In this document: one piece after another, positions 32,143-40,229 of the stretch
Numbering within the stretch: position 1 is the first letter of the stretch
Layout: the number at the start of each line of letters is the position of its first letter
Assembly: GCF_042651065.1 (NCBI RefSeq)
Contig: NZ_JBHSCH010000008.1
Coordinates: forward strand, 1 to 64,000
Length of the DNA: 64,000 nt
Source: Pseudoroseomonas aestuarii
Lineage (GTDB): Bacteria > Pseudomonadota > Alphaproteobacteria > Acetobacterales > Acetobacteraceae
Reading direction: 5' to 3'
The notes under the pieces: model-generated
Seen by the model: the letters and a program-made list of their open reading frames with translations, nothing else
Told to the model about the DNA's origin: nothing
Database searches by the model: none
Program-made: the position numbers and the translations under genes

Positions 32143-32793
32143 TCACTCCAGGATGCCGCGCAGCCGGCTGGCGAGCAGGAAGCGCGCGCGGCGCAGCAGC
32201 CCCTCCAGGGCGCGGGTGGAGATGGAAAGGGCCGCGGCGGCCTCCGCCCCGCTCAGCCCCTGGTCGTGCGAGAGGGCGAGGGCGGCCCGCTGGCGGGGCG
32301 GCAATTCGCGCAGGGCGGCGCCCAGCAGGGCCTGCCGCTCGCGCGCGGCCAGCGCCGCCTCCGGGTCGGGCGCCGGGTCGGCGGTCTCGGGGGCGGCGTC
32401 CAGCGGCAGGGGGGTGGCGCGGCGGGCACGGTCGATCGCGGCGTGGCTGGCGATGCTGTACAGCCAAGTGCCCACCTGGCCCCGCGCCGGGTCGAAGCGC
32501 GCGGCGTTGCGCCAGGCGCGCAGCAATGCCTCCTGCGCCACCTCCTCCGCCTCCGCCGCGCTGCCGGTGATGCGCAGCCCGATGCGGTAGAGCGCCGGCA
32601 GGTGGCGGGTGGCGAGCTGGTCGAAGGCCAGCCGGTCGCCCGCCGCCGCCCAGCCGAGCAGCGCCGCGTCCGCGGCCGCCGCGCGGTCGCGGGCCAGCGG
32701 CGGAACCACGCCTGCCTTGGGGGCCGCGTCGGGGGAGGACCGCTCGGTGATTGGGGCCTCCCAGCCGGCGATGGAGAGAAGGGCGTTCGGCAT
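32143..32793 (-). CDS. ECF-type RNA polymerase sigma factor
   Basis: 216-residue group 4 sigma factor. Region 2 reads FDQLATRHLPALYRIGLRIT, EAEEVAQEALLRAWRN and TWLYSIASHAAIDRARR; region 4 reads LRELPPRQRAALALSHDQGLSGAEAAAALSISTRALEGLLRRAR. It directs RNA polymerase to a small regulon, very likely including this operon. It is the first of seven genes reading sigma, anti-sigma, periplasmic sensor, channel, adaptor, pump, pump. An N-terminal extension of about 35 residues is unusual for ECF factors, so a later start is possible. A recognition motif was not identified upstream. Confidence 0.9.
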   Translation of the reverse strand: MPNALLSIAGWEAPITERSSPDAAPKAGVVPPLARDRAAAADAALLGWAAAGDRLAFDQLATRHLPALYRIGLRITGSAAEAEEVAQEALLRAWRNAARFDPARGQVGTWLYSIASHAAIDRARRATPLPLDAAPETADPAPDPEAALAARERQALLGAALRELPPRQRAALALSHDQGLSGAEAAAALSISTRALEGLLRRARFLLASRLRGILE

Positions 32794-32881
32794 GGGTCTC
32801 GCGTCGTGTCCCCCCTGATACGGACGGGGCGGCGCGAACCCACGCGGGAGATAGGGAATTTTTTGCGGGCGGACAGACGAA

Positions 32882-32917
32882 AAGAGCCCGGGGGAGTGAA
32901 TTCCCCCGGGCTCTTTC
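32882..32917 (-). terminator. Strong intrinsic terminator after the FAH-family gene
   Basis: AAAGAGCCCGGGGGA (32882-32896) pairs over 15 bp with TCCCCCGGGCTCTTT (32903-32917), loop gtgaat. On the minus strand a TTTT run follows the stem, so it ends FAH transcription before the sigma gene promoter. Confidence 0.9.
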
Positions 32918-32942
32918 CCGTTTCCGGCCGCCGAGGCGCCGG

Positions 32943-33635
32943 TCAGACGGTCTGGTAGGTGACCTTGATCTCGCCCACGCCCTCGCAGACGCCGTGCAGC
33001 GCATCGCCCGGCTTCACGGCGCTGACGCCGGAGGGGGTGCCGGTCATCAGCAGGTCGCCCGGCAGCAGCTCCACGTAGCGGGAGAGGTAGGCGATCGATT
33101 CCGGTACGGTCCAGATCATCTGGTTGAGGTCGCCGGTCTGCTGCACCTTGCCGTTCACCGTGACCTCGATCTTGCCCTTCTCCGGGTGGCCGATGCGGGC
33201 GGCGGGCACGATCTCGCTGATCGGGCAGGACTGGTCGAAACCCTTCGACAGCTCCCAGGGGCGGGAGAGCTTCTTGGCCTCGGCCTGGATGTCGCGCCGC
33301 GTCATGTCGAGGCCGATGGCATAGCCATAGACATGGGAGAGGGCGTCCTCCACCGCGATGTCGCGGCCGCCCTTGCCGATGGCCACGACCATCTCGATCT
33401 CGTGGTGCAGGTCCTTGGTCTGCACCGGGAAGGGCAGGGTGCCGCCGCCCGGCACCACGGCGCTCGCCGGCTTGGCGAAGAAGAAGGGCGGCTCGCGGTC
33501 CGGGTCATGGCCCATCTCGCGCGCATGGTCGGCGAAGTTGCGGCCGACGCACCAGATGCGGCGGACGGGGAACACGCCCTCCTCGCCCTGGACCGGCACC
33601 ACGGCCTCCGGCGGCGGCTCGACGACGTAGCGCAT
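32943..33635 (-). CDS. Fumarylacetoacetate hydrolase (FAH) family protein
   Basis: 230-residue metal-dependent hydrolase or isomerase of the short FAH type, which cleaves C-C bonds of fumarylpyruvate-like diketo acids in aromatic breakdown. Metal ligands are in HHEIEMVVAIGKGG (two Glu) and YAIGLDMTRRDIQ (Asp). WCVGRNFADHAREMGH, PFFFAKPASAVV and LLTGTPSGV-like LLMTGTPSGVSAVKPGD are family blocks. It is a lone enzyme divergent from a GntR-type regulator. Likely substrates are fumarylpyruvate or acylpyruvates; oxaloacetate decarboxylase activity is also known in the family. Confidence 0.88.
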   Translation of the reverse strand: MRYVVEPPPEAVVPVQGEEGVFPVRRIWCVGRNFADHAREMGHDPDREPPFFFAKPASAVVPGGGTLPFPVQTKDLHHEIEMVVAIGKGGRDIAVEDALSHVYGYAIGLDMTRRDIQAEAKKLSRPWELSKGFDQSCPISEIVPAARIGHPEKGKIEVTVNGKVQQTGDLNQMIWTVPESIAYLSRYVELLPGDLLMTGTPSGVSAVKPGDALHGVCEGVGEIKVTYQTV

Positions 33636-33676
33636 GGGCGTAACCCTCCTCCTGGCGCGCCGCCCTTGCGGCGCGA

Positions 33677-33696
33677 AACCAATTCGCCGATTGGTT
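33677..33696. promoter_or_regulatory. Palindromic operator candidate between the FAH and GntR genes
   Basis: AACCAAT (33677-33683) and ATTGGTT (33690-33696) are perfect 7-bp inverted arms around 6 nt, in the short divergent promoter region. The position, 42 nt before the FAH start and 69 nt before the regulator start, suits shared repression by the GntR/FCD protein. Assignment is inference. Confidence 0.55.
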
Positions 33697-33764
33697 AGAA
33701 GGGTCGGGGCGGCGCGTCAACCGCCCTTGGTGCGGCCGGGCGCCGTGCCCTAAAGGCAGGGGCC

Positions 33765-34484
33765 ATGCGGAACGAGCGTGACGAGAGCGGTGCGGCGGGG
33801 CAGGGCGGCGCGCCGGTGCTGACCCTGCTGCAGGCCTATCTGGCCAAGGCCAGCCTGCCGGCCAGCGGCCGCCTGCCGCCCGAGCGGGCCCTGGCGCAGG
33901 AGCTGGGCGTCTCCCGCGCCGAGCTGCGCCAGGCGCTGGCGGCGCTGGAGCGGGACGGGCAGCTCTGGCGGCATGTCGGCAAGGGCACCTTCCTGGGATC
34001 ACGGCCGCTGGCTGCCATCGGCGGGGTGGCGGAACTGGCGGCGCGGAGCAGCCTGGAGGAGGTGCGGCAGGCCCGGCTGGTGCTGGAGCCGCAACTGGCC
34101 GCCCTGGCCGCCCGCCACGCCACCCCGCGCCAGCACGCCGCGCTGCGCGCCGCGCTGCGCGATGGCTGCGCGCCCGGCCAGTCCTGGCGCGGCTTCGAGG
34201 GGCAGGATGCGCGGCTGCACCGCGAGATCGCCGCCGCGGCCGGCAACCTGGCGCTGCTGCACCTGTTCGACCAGCTCGCCACGCTCCGCCGCACCCTGAC
34301 CTGGGACCGGCAGCGCCTGCGTCCTGGCGGCCCGCCGCCCGACCACCCCTCCTTCGCCGAGCACGCCCGCATCGTCGGGGCGATCGTGGAGGGCGATGCC
34401 GAGGGCGCGTCGGCGGCGATGGCCGGGCATGTCGGCCATGTGCACCGGCTGATCGAGGCGGAGCCGCCACGCACGGCGCCTTGA
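33765..34484 (+). CDS. GntR-family regulator, FCD/FadR subfamily
   Basis: 239 residues. The winged helix (LTLLQAYLAKASLPASGRLPPERALAQELGVSRAELRQALAALERDGQLWRHVGKGTFLG, about 18-77) is followed by an all-helical FCD effector domain. Metal or ligand residues fit the family pattern: Asp and His in QDARLHREIAAAAGN, His in FAEHARIVGAI and His in MAGHVGHVHRL. FCD regulators sense carboxylic acids, which fits control of the divergent FAH enzyme or of the following four-carbon acid operon, which starts 122 nt downstream. Confidence 0.88.
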   Translation: MRNERDESGAAGQGGAPVLTLLQAYLAKASLPASGRLPPERALAQELGVSRAELRQALAALERDGQLWRHVGKGTFLGSRPLAAIGGVAELAARSSLEEVRQARLVLEPQLAALAARHATPRQHAALRAALRDGCAPGQSWRGFEGQDARLHREIAAAAGNLALLHLFDQLATLRRTLTWDRQRLRPGGPPPDHPSFAEHARIVGAIVEGDAEGASAAMAGHVGHVHRLIEAEPPRTAP

Positions 34485-34605
34485 CGCCAGTGTGTTCGGA
34501 TTTGTGAAAATTTGGTGGCGGAGCGATTTACAGCCCGGAAGGCTGTGACTATGAGGGCGGCACCGTACCGGTCATGCACAAGTTTTAACACCGCGAGGTT
34601 CCGCC

Positions 34606-35520
34606 ATGCCGCCCAGCAACGCCTACCATGTCTGTGTCGTCGGGCTGGGCTCGATGGGGATGGGGGCGGCGCGTTCCTGCCTCGCGGCGGGGCTGCACAC
34701 CTACGGGGTGGACCTGAACCCGGCCGCCACCAGCGCGCTGCGCGAGGCGGGTGCCGCCGAGGCCGGCACCAGCGCCCTGCCCTTCGCGGAGAAGCTGGAC
34801 GCGGTGCTGCTGCTGGTGGTGAACGCCGCGCAGTGCAAGGCCGTGCTGTTCGGCGAGGACGGGCTGGCGGCGAAGCTGCGCCCGGGCACCGGCGTCATGG
34901 TCTCCGCCACCATCTCGGCCGAGGACGCGAAGGAGATCGCCGCCGGCCTCACGGCGCATGGCCTGCTGCCGCTCGATGCCCCGGTCTCGGGCGGCGCCGT
35001 CAAGGCGGCGGCGGGGCAGATGACGGTGATGGCCTCCGGCTCCCGCGCCGCCTTCGACCGGCTGCGCCCGGTGCTCGATGCGGTGGCCGGCAAGGTCTAC
35101 GAGATCGGTGAGGAGATCGGCCTCGGCGCCACGGTGAAGATCATCCACCAGCTGCTGGCCGGCGTGCACATCGCGGCGGGGGCGGAGGCGATGGCGCTGG
35201 CCGCCCGCGCCGGCATCCCGCTCGGCACCATGTACGAGGTGGTGACCAACGCCGCCGGCAACAGCTGGATGTTCGAGAACCGCATGAAGCACGTGGTCGA
35301 TGGCGACTACACGGCCAAATCGGCGGTGGACATCTTCGTCAAGGATCTCGGCCTCGTCACCAAGACGGGGCTGGCGATGAACTTCCCGCTGCCCCTCGCC
35401 ACCACCGCCTACACCATGTTCGCCAACGCCTCCAACGCCGGCTACGGCAAGGAGGACGACGCGGCCGTCATCAAGACCTTCGCCGGCATCCAGCTTCCCG
35501 GCGTGAAGGGGGAGAAGTGA
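34606..35520 (+). CDS. ltnD: L-threonate dehydrogenase
   Basis: 304-residue beta-hydroxyacid dehydrogenase that oxidises L-threonate to 2-oxo-tetronate with NAD+. The Rossmann motif GLGSMGMG lies at about 13-20; DAPVSGGAVKAAAGQMTVMASG is the substrate loop; the catalytic Lys is in GATVKIIHQLLAGVH; and NRMKHVVDGDYTAKSAVDIFVKDLGLV is typical of the LtnD/YgbJ group rather than tartronate semialdehyde reductase. It starts the ltnD-otnK-deoR-denD-gntP operon. Specificity is supported mainly by this context. Confidence 0.88.
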   Translation: MPPSNAYHVCVVGLGSMGMGAARSCLAAGLHTYGVDLNPAATSALREAGAAEAGTSALPFAEKLDAVLLLVVNAAQCKAVLFGEDGLAAKLRPGTGVMVSATISAEDAKEIAAGLTAHGLLPLDAPVSGGAVKAAAGQMTVMASGSRAAFDRLRPVLDAVAGKVYEIGEEIGLGATVKIIHQLLAGVHIAAGAEAMALAARAGIPLGTMYEVVTNAAGNSWMFENRMKHVVDGDYTAKSAVDIFVKDLGLVTKTGLAMNFPLPLATTAYTMFANASNAGYGKEDDAAVIKTFAGIQLPGVKGEK

Positions 35521-35522
35521 GC

Positions 35523-36788
35523 ATGCGCCTCGGCGTCATCGGCGACGACTTCACCGGCTCCACCGACATCGCGGGCTTCCTGGTGGCCAACGGCCTGCGC
35601 ACCGTCCAGCTCAACGACGTGCCGGACGACGCGCTGCAGGTGGAGGCCGATGCGGTGGTGATCAGCCTCAAGACCCGCTCCTGCCCGCCGGAGCAGGCGG
35701 TGGAGCAGAGCCTCGCCGCGCTGCGCTGGCTGCAGGCGCGCGGCTGCCCGCAATTCTTCTTCAAGTACTGCTCCACCTTCGACAGCACGCCCAAGGGCAA
35801 TATCGGCCCGGTGACGGATGCGCTGCTCGCCGCGCTGGGCGAGGATTTCACGGTGATCTGCCCGGTGCTGCCGGTGAACGGCCGCACCATCTACAACGGC
35901 TATCTCTTCGTGAACGGCGTGCCGCTGCATGAATCCGGCATGCGCCACCACCCCGTTACGCCAATGACGGACAGCAACATCATGCGCGTGATGGAGGCGC
36001 AGTCCGAGGGCCGCGCCGGCAACGTGCCGAGCACAGTGATGGACCAGGGCCCCGAGGCGGTGTGCGCTGCCCTGGCGAAGCTGAAGGCCGAGGGCGTCCG
36101 CTACGCCGTGCTGGACGCGCTGAACGATGCCCACCTCGTCACCATGGGGCAGGCCGTGGCGGGGATGAAGCTCGTCACCGGCGGCTCCGGCCTCGCCGAC
36201 GGCATGGCCCGCGCCTGGACGGAGCTGCGCGGCGACGCGGCGCAGGCGGCCGAGGCCGGCCGCCCGGTGGCCGGGCGCGCCGTGGTGCTCTCCGGCTCCT
36301 GCTCGCAGATGACCAACGCGCAGGTGGCGGCCTACCGCGCCGAGGCGCCGTCCCTGGCCGTCGATGTCGCGCGCTGCCTGGAGGATGCAGGCTATGCCGC
36401 CGAGCTGGCCGCCTGGGTGCAGGCGCAGCCGCGCGAGGGCCTGGCGCCGCTGGTCTATGCCACCATGCCGCCCGATGAACTGAAGGCGGTGCAGGAACGC
36501 TTCGGCGCCGCCCGCGCCAGCGAGGCGGTGGAGCACACCTTCGGCGCCTTGGCGAAGCTGCTGGAGGCGGCGGGCTTCGGCCTGTTCATCGTGGCGGGCG
36601 GCGAGACCTCGGGCATCGTCACGCAGTCGCTCGGCATCCGGGGCTTCGCCATCGGGCCGCAGATCGCGCCCGGCGTGCCCTGGGTGCGGGCGGTGGGCAA
36701 GCCGCTCTCGCTGGCGCTGAAGTCCGGCAATTTCGGCCAGGAGCGCTTCTTCTTCCAGGCGCAGGAGATGGTGGCGGACGCCACCTGA
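35523..36788 (+). CDS. otnK: 3-oxo-tetronate kinase (four-carbon acid sugar kinase)
   Basis: 421-residue kinase of the former DUF1537 family. It phosphorylates 3-oxo-tetronate, made from threonate or erythronate, at C4. GVIGDDFTGSTDIAGFL is the N-terminal motif; FFKYCSTFDSTPKGNIGPVTDAL the substrate block; VLSGSCSQMTNAQV and GGETSGIVTQSLGIRGFAIGPQIAPGVPW the C-terminal nucleotide-binding part. ATG 35523 is preferred, with GGAG at 35511-35514; the GTG at 35517 overlaps the ltnD stop but is too close to it. The expected next enzyme OtnC (decarboxylase) is not in the operon. Confidence 0.9.
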   Translation: MRLGVIGDDFTGSTDIAGFLVANGLRTVQLNDVPDDALQVEADAVVISLKTRSCPPEQAVEQSLAALRWLQARGCPQFFFKYCSTFDSTPKGNIGPVTDALLAALGEDFTVICPVLPVNGRTIYNGYLFVNGVPLHESGMRHHPVTPMTDSNIMRVMEAQSEGRAGNVPSTVMDQGPEAVCAALAKLKAEGVRYAVLDALNDAHLVTMGQAVAGMKLVTGGSGLADGMARAWTELRGDAAQAAEAGRPVAGRAVVLSGSCSQMTNAQVAAYRAEAPSLAVDVARCLEDAGYAAELAAWVQAQPREGLAPLVYATMPPDELKAVQERFGAARASEAVEHTFGALAKLLEAAGFGLFIVAGGETSGIVTQSLGIRGFAIGPQIAPGVPWVRAVGKPLSLALKSGNFGQERFFFQAQEMVADAT

Positions 36789-36801
36789 CGCACCGCCGCG
36801 C

Positions 36802-37563
36802 ATGATCCCCGCCGAGCGCCAGAACCTGATCGTCTCCCGGCTGGAAAGCCGCGGCGTGCTCAGCATCGCCGAGCTGACCGAGCTGCTGGGCGTGTCGCAC
36901 ATGACGGTGCGGCGCGACCTGCAGCAGCTGGAGCGGGCGGGGCGCGTCACCACCGTGGCGGGGGGCGTGCAGCTGCCGGAGAAGATCCTCACCGAGCCCT
37001 CGCACCTGGCCAAGGCGCGGCTGCGGCACGGGGAGAAGGTGGCCATCGGGCGGCTCGCCGCTGCCATGGTGCGCCCCGGCGCCGTGGTCTATCTGGATGC
37101 CGGCACGACGACGCTGGAGATCGCCCATGCCCTGGCCGGGCGCGACGACATCTCGGTCGTCACCAACGACTTCGTCATCGCCTCGCACCTGATGCGCAAC
37201 GCCGCCTGCCGCCTCTACCACACCGGCGGCGAGGTGGAGCGCGAGAACCGCTCCTGCGTCGGCGACCCGGCGGCGGAGGCGGTGCGGCGCTTCAACTTCG
37301 ACATCGCCTTCATCTCCACCTCCTCCTTCGGCATGCGCGGCGTCTCCACGCCATCCGAGAACAAGGTGGCGGTGAAGCGCGCCATCGTGCAGAGCGCGGA
37401 TGAGAGCGTGCTCGTCACCGACAGCACGAAGTACGGCAAGCTCGGCACCTTCAACGCGGTTCCGCTGGAGGCGCTCTCGGCCATCGTCACCGATGCCGGC
37501 CTGCCCGACACCGTCCGGGACGCCATACGGCGCGCCGGCATCACCCTGCACATCGCCGGGTAG
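36802..37563 (+). CDS. DeoR/GlpR-family regulator of the tetronate operon
   Basis: 253 residues. An N-terminal DeoR helix-turn-helix (ERQNLIVSRLESRGVLSIAELTELLGVSHMTVRRDLQQLERAGRV, 4-48) precedes a phosphosugar-sensing DeoRC domain with LDAGTTTLEIAHAL, NDFVIASHLM and ISTSSFGMRGVSTPSENKVAVKRAIVQSAD. Such proteins are usually repressors released by a phosphorylated intermediate; here the likely effector is a tetronate phosphate. It lies 13 nt after otnK and 48 nt before denD and is thus within the operon it probably controls. Confidence 0.9.
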   Translation: MIPAERQNLIVSRLESRGVLSIAELTELLGVSHMTVRRDLQQLERAGRVTTVAGGVQLPEKILTEPSHLAKARLRHGEKVAIGRLAAAMVRPGAVVYLDAGTTTLEIAHALAGRDDISVVTNDFVIASHLMRNAACRLYHTGGEVERENRSCVGDPAAEAVRRFNFDIAFISTSSFGMRGVSTPSENKVAVKRAIVQSADESVLVTDSTKYGKLGTFNAVPLEALSAIVTDAGLPDTVRDAIRRAGITLHIAG

Positions 37564-37611
37564 CCCGCGCCATGCCGGCCGCCCGCAGGACCTCCTGACA
37601 GGACAACACGC

Positions 37612-38571
37612 ATGAAGATCATCGTCACCGGCGGTGCCGGCTTCCTGGGCACGCGGCTGATCAAGGCGCTGCTGGCGCGCACCGGCCAGGTGGAGGGGCT
37701 GCCCGCCTTCGATGCCATCGTCTCGGTGGACCTGGCGCCCTGCACGGTCGAGGACCCGCGCGTCACCTCCGTCACCGGCAATGTCTCGGACCCCGCCTTC
37801 ATCCGCGCCGCGGTGACGCCGGACACGGTGGCCGTCTATCACATGGCCGCCGTGGTCAGCGGCCAGGCGGAGGCGGATTTCGACCTCGGCATGAGCGTGA
37901 ACCTCGACGGCACCCGCGCCCTGCTGGAGGCCTGCCGCGCCCTCGGCACCGCGCCGCGCTTCGTCTTCGCCAGCTCCCTCGCCGTGTTCGGCGGGCCGAT
38001 GCCCGAGGTGGTGCCGGAGGATCTGGCGCTGCTGCCGCAATCCTCCTACGGCGCGCAGAAGGCGATCGGCGAGCTGCTCGTCAACGACTATTCCCGCAAG
38101 GGCTTCATCGACGGCCGCGTCTGCCGCCTGCCCACCATCGTGGTGCGGCCGGGCAAGCCGAACGCGGCGGCCTCCTCCTTCGCCAGCGGCATCATCCGCG
38201 AGCCGCTGAACGGCGAGGCCTCCAACTGTCCGGTGCCGCCGGAGACCCGCATGTGGATCTCCTCGCCGGCCACCGTCATCGACAACCTCGTCCACGCCAT
38301 CACCGTGCCGGGCGGGAAGTTCGAGGGGCGGCGCACGCTGAACCTGCCCGGCCTCTGCGTCACCGTGGCCGGGATGCTGGAGAGCCTGGAGCGCGTCGGC
38401 GGCGCCGCGGCGCGCGCCCGCGTCACCGCGCAGCCGGAGCAGCGCATCATCGACATCGTCTGCAGCTGGCCGGGCGATTTCGACGTGGCGCGCCCGCTGG
38501 CGCTGGGCTTCACCCGCGACACCGATTTCGACGCGGTGGTGCGCCAGTACAAGGACGAGTTCATCGGCTGA
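37612..38571 (+). CDS. denD: D-erythronate dehydrogenase
   Basis: 319-residue extended short-chain dehydrogenase that oxidises D-erythronate to 2-oxo-tetronate. The TGGAGFLGTRL nucleotide motif is at residues 6-16; VYHMAAVVSGQAEADFDLGMSVNLDGTR, FASSLAVFGGP and the active-site SSYGAQKAIGE (Tyr, Lys) follow. RLPTIVVRPGKPNAAASSFASGIIREPL is characteristic of DenD against general epimerases. Together with LtnD it gives the operon two entry points, L-threonate and D-erythronate, which converge on OtnK. Start ATG 37612 is preceded by GGACAA. Confidence 0.9.
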   Translation: MKIIVTGGAGFLGTRLIKALLARTGQVEGLPAFDAIVSVDLAPCTVEDPRVTSVTGNVSDPAFIRAAVTPDTVAVYHMAAVVSGQAEADFDLGMSVNLDGTRALLEACRALGTAPRFVFASSLAVFGGPMPEVVPEDLALLPQSSYGAQKAIGELLVNDYSRKGFIDGRVCRLPTIVVRPGKPNAAASSFASGIIREPLNGEASNCPVPPETRMWISSPATVIDNLVHAITVPGGKFEGRRTLNLPGLCVTVAGMLESLERVGGAAARARVTAQPEQRIIDIVCSWPGDFDVARPLALGFTRDTDFDAVVRQYKDEFIG

Positions 38572-38579
38572 AGGGCCGG

Positions 38580-38610
38580 GCGGGGGAAAGGGCCGGGCTT
38601 CTTCCCCCGC
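38580..38610 (+). terminator. Intra-operon hairpin between denD and the GntP permease gene
   Basis: GCGGGGGAA (38580-38588) pairs with TTCCCCCGC (38602-38610), 13-nt loop, 9 nt after the denD stop. No T-run follows. It may lower transcription into the permease gene or stabilise the upstream message. Confidence 0.45.
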
Positions 38611-38684
38611 GCAAGGATACGGACGCGCGGCGGGCGTGGGTCGCCCGCCGCCAATGACGAGAACGTTATCGGAGAAGAGTCCCC

Positions 38685-40100
38685 ATGAACGGTGCGGCTA
38701 GCACAGTCGGCCCGGCGGCGATCGTCGGCCTTGTCTTCGGCATCGCCCTGCTGATCTTCCTGGTGCTCCGCACCAAGATCCACGCCATCCTGGCGCTGGT
38801 CATCGCCGCCTCCATCGCCGGCCTCTCCGCCGGCATGGCGCCGGACGCGGTGGTCGGCTCCATCACCAAGGGCTTCGGCGCCACCCTCTCCACCATCGGC
38901 CTCGTCATCGGCTTCGGCGTGATGATGGGCCGCATCCTGGAGGTGACGGGCGCGGCGGAGCGGCTGGCCATCACCTTCGTCCGCTGGCTCGGCGAGAAGA
39001 AGGAGGAATGGGCGATGATGGCCACCGGCTACATCGTCTCCATCCCGATCTTCTGCGACAGCGCCTTCGTCATCCTCAACCCGCTGGCCCGCGCCCTGGC
39101 GCGCAACTCGGGCAAGTCGGTGCTGACCATGGGCATCGCGCTGGCCGGTGGCCTGATGCTGACGCACCACGCGGTGCCGCCGACGCCGGGGCCGCTCGGC
39201 GCCGCCGGCATCTTCGGCGTCGACATCGGCATGATGATCCTGTGGGGCATCGTGCTGACCCTGCCGGCCACCTTCGTGCTGATCTGGTACGCCCGCGCCA
39301 TGGGCCCGCGCATCGAGGCGATGATCCTGCGCGACACGGGCGAGCCCCTGGGCGGCAACGCGGCGGCGGCCTTCGGCCAGTTCAAGGAGGCGGCGGCGAA
39401 GCGCGAGAGCGAGCTGCCCTCCCTGACCCGCTCGGTGCTGCCGATCCTGGCGCCGATCCTGCTGATCTTCGTCAACACCGTCGTCACCGGCATCGCCAAG
39501 GCGAGCGGCGACCCGGCGATGGCGCAGTCCACCCTGGTGCAGCTCTGCGCCTTCATCGGCAATCCGGTGATCGCGGTCGGCATCGGCGTGGCGCTCGCGG
39601 CCTATGGCCTGGCCGGCCACATGACGCGCGACGAGGCGGTGGGCGAGATGGAGAAGGGCGTCGAGAGCGCCGGCATCATCATGCTCGTCACCGGTGCCGG
39701 CGGCGCGCTGGGCGGCGTGCTGCGCGACAGCGGCACCGGCCAGTACATCGGCGAATGGGTGGCCACGCTGCCGCTGCCGGCGATCCTGATCCCCTTCGTC
39801 ATCGCCACGCTGGTGCGGCTGATCCAGGGCAGCGGCACGGTGGCCATCATCACCGCCGCCTCCATCTCGGCGCCGATCCTGGCGCAGATCGAAGGGGTGA
39901 ACCTGGCGCTGGCGGCGCAGGCGGCCTGCATCGGCTCCATGGTGTTCGGCTACTTCAACGACAGCTACTTCTGGGTGATCAACCGCATCCTCGGCGTGAA
40001 GAACGCCAAGCACCAGTTGCTCACATGGTCGGTGCCCACCACGCTGGGCTGGGCCACGGCGCTGGTCACGCTGCTGGTGGCCAACGCCATCGTCGGCTGA
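38685..40100 (+). CDS. GntP-family sugar-acid permease
   Basis: 471-residue inner-membrane symporter with about twelve hydrophobic helices. GntP blocks include GVMMGRILEVTGAAERLA, YIVSIPIFCDSAFVILNPLARAL, LMLTHHAVPPTPGPLGAAGIF, MLVTGAGGALGGVLRDSG and VRLIQGSGTVAIITAASI, plus GYFNDSYFWVINR near the end. It is the closest relative, by context, of E. coli YgbN, and probably imports the threonate or erythronate used by LtnD and DenD with protons. It is the last gene of the operon and is followed by an intrinsic terminator. Confidence 0.9.
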   Translation: MNGAASTVGPAAIVGLVFGIALLIFLVLRTKIHAILALVIAASIAGLSAGMAPDAVVGSITKGFGATLSTIGLVIGFGVMMGRILEVTGAAERLAITFVRWLGEKKEEWAMMATGYIVSIPIFCDSAFVILNPLARALARNSGKSVLTMGIALAGGLMLTHHAVPPTPGPLGAAGIFGVDIGMMILWGIVLTLPATFVLIWYARAMGPRIEAMILRDTGEPLGGNAAAAFGQFKEAAAKRESELPSLTRSVLPILAPILLIFVNTVVTGIAKASGDPAMAQSTLVQLCAFIGNPVIAVGIGVALAAYGLAGHMTRDEAVGEMEKGVESAGIIMLVTGAGGALGGVLRDSGTGQYIGEWVATLPLPAILIPFVIATLVRLIQGSGTVAIITAASISAPILAQIEGVNLALAAQAACIGSMVFGYFNDSYFWVINRILGVKNAKHQLLTWSVPTTLGWATALVTLLVANAIVG

Positions 40101-40122
40101 GGCGGGGCGGAGAGCGGCGGCG

Positions 40123-40155
40123 GGCGGGCGGGGCGAAGGTCCCGCCCGCCTTTTT
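40123..40155 (+). terminator. Intrinsic terminator of the tetronate operon
   Basis: GGCGGGCGGG (40123-40132) pairs with CCCGCCCGCC (40141-40150), loop gcgaaggt, followed by TTTTT. Confidence 0.88.
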
Positions 40156-40229
40156 CATGGGCTTTCCGCTTCCGCCCCGGCTGTTACGCTGCGGCCCGAC
40201 CCCATCCCCGCGCGAGGACGCCGCACCGC

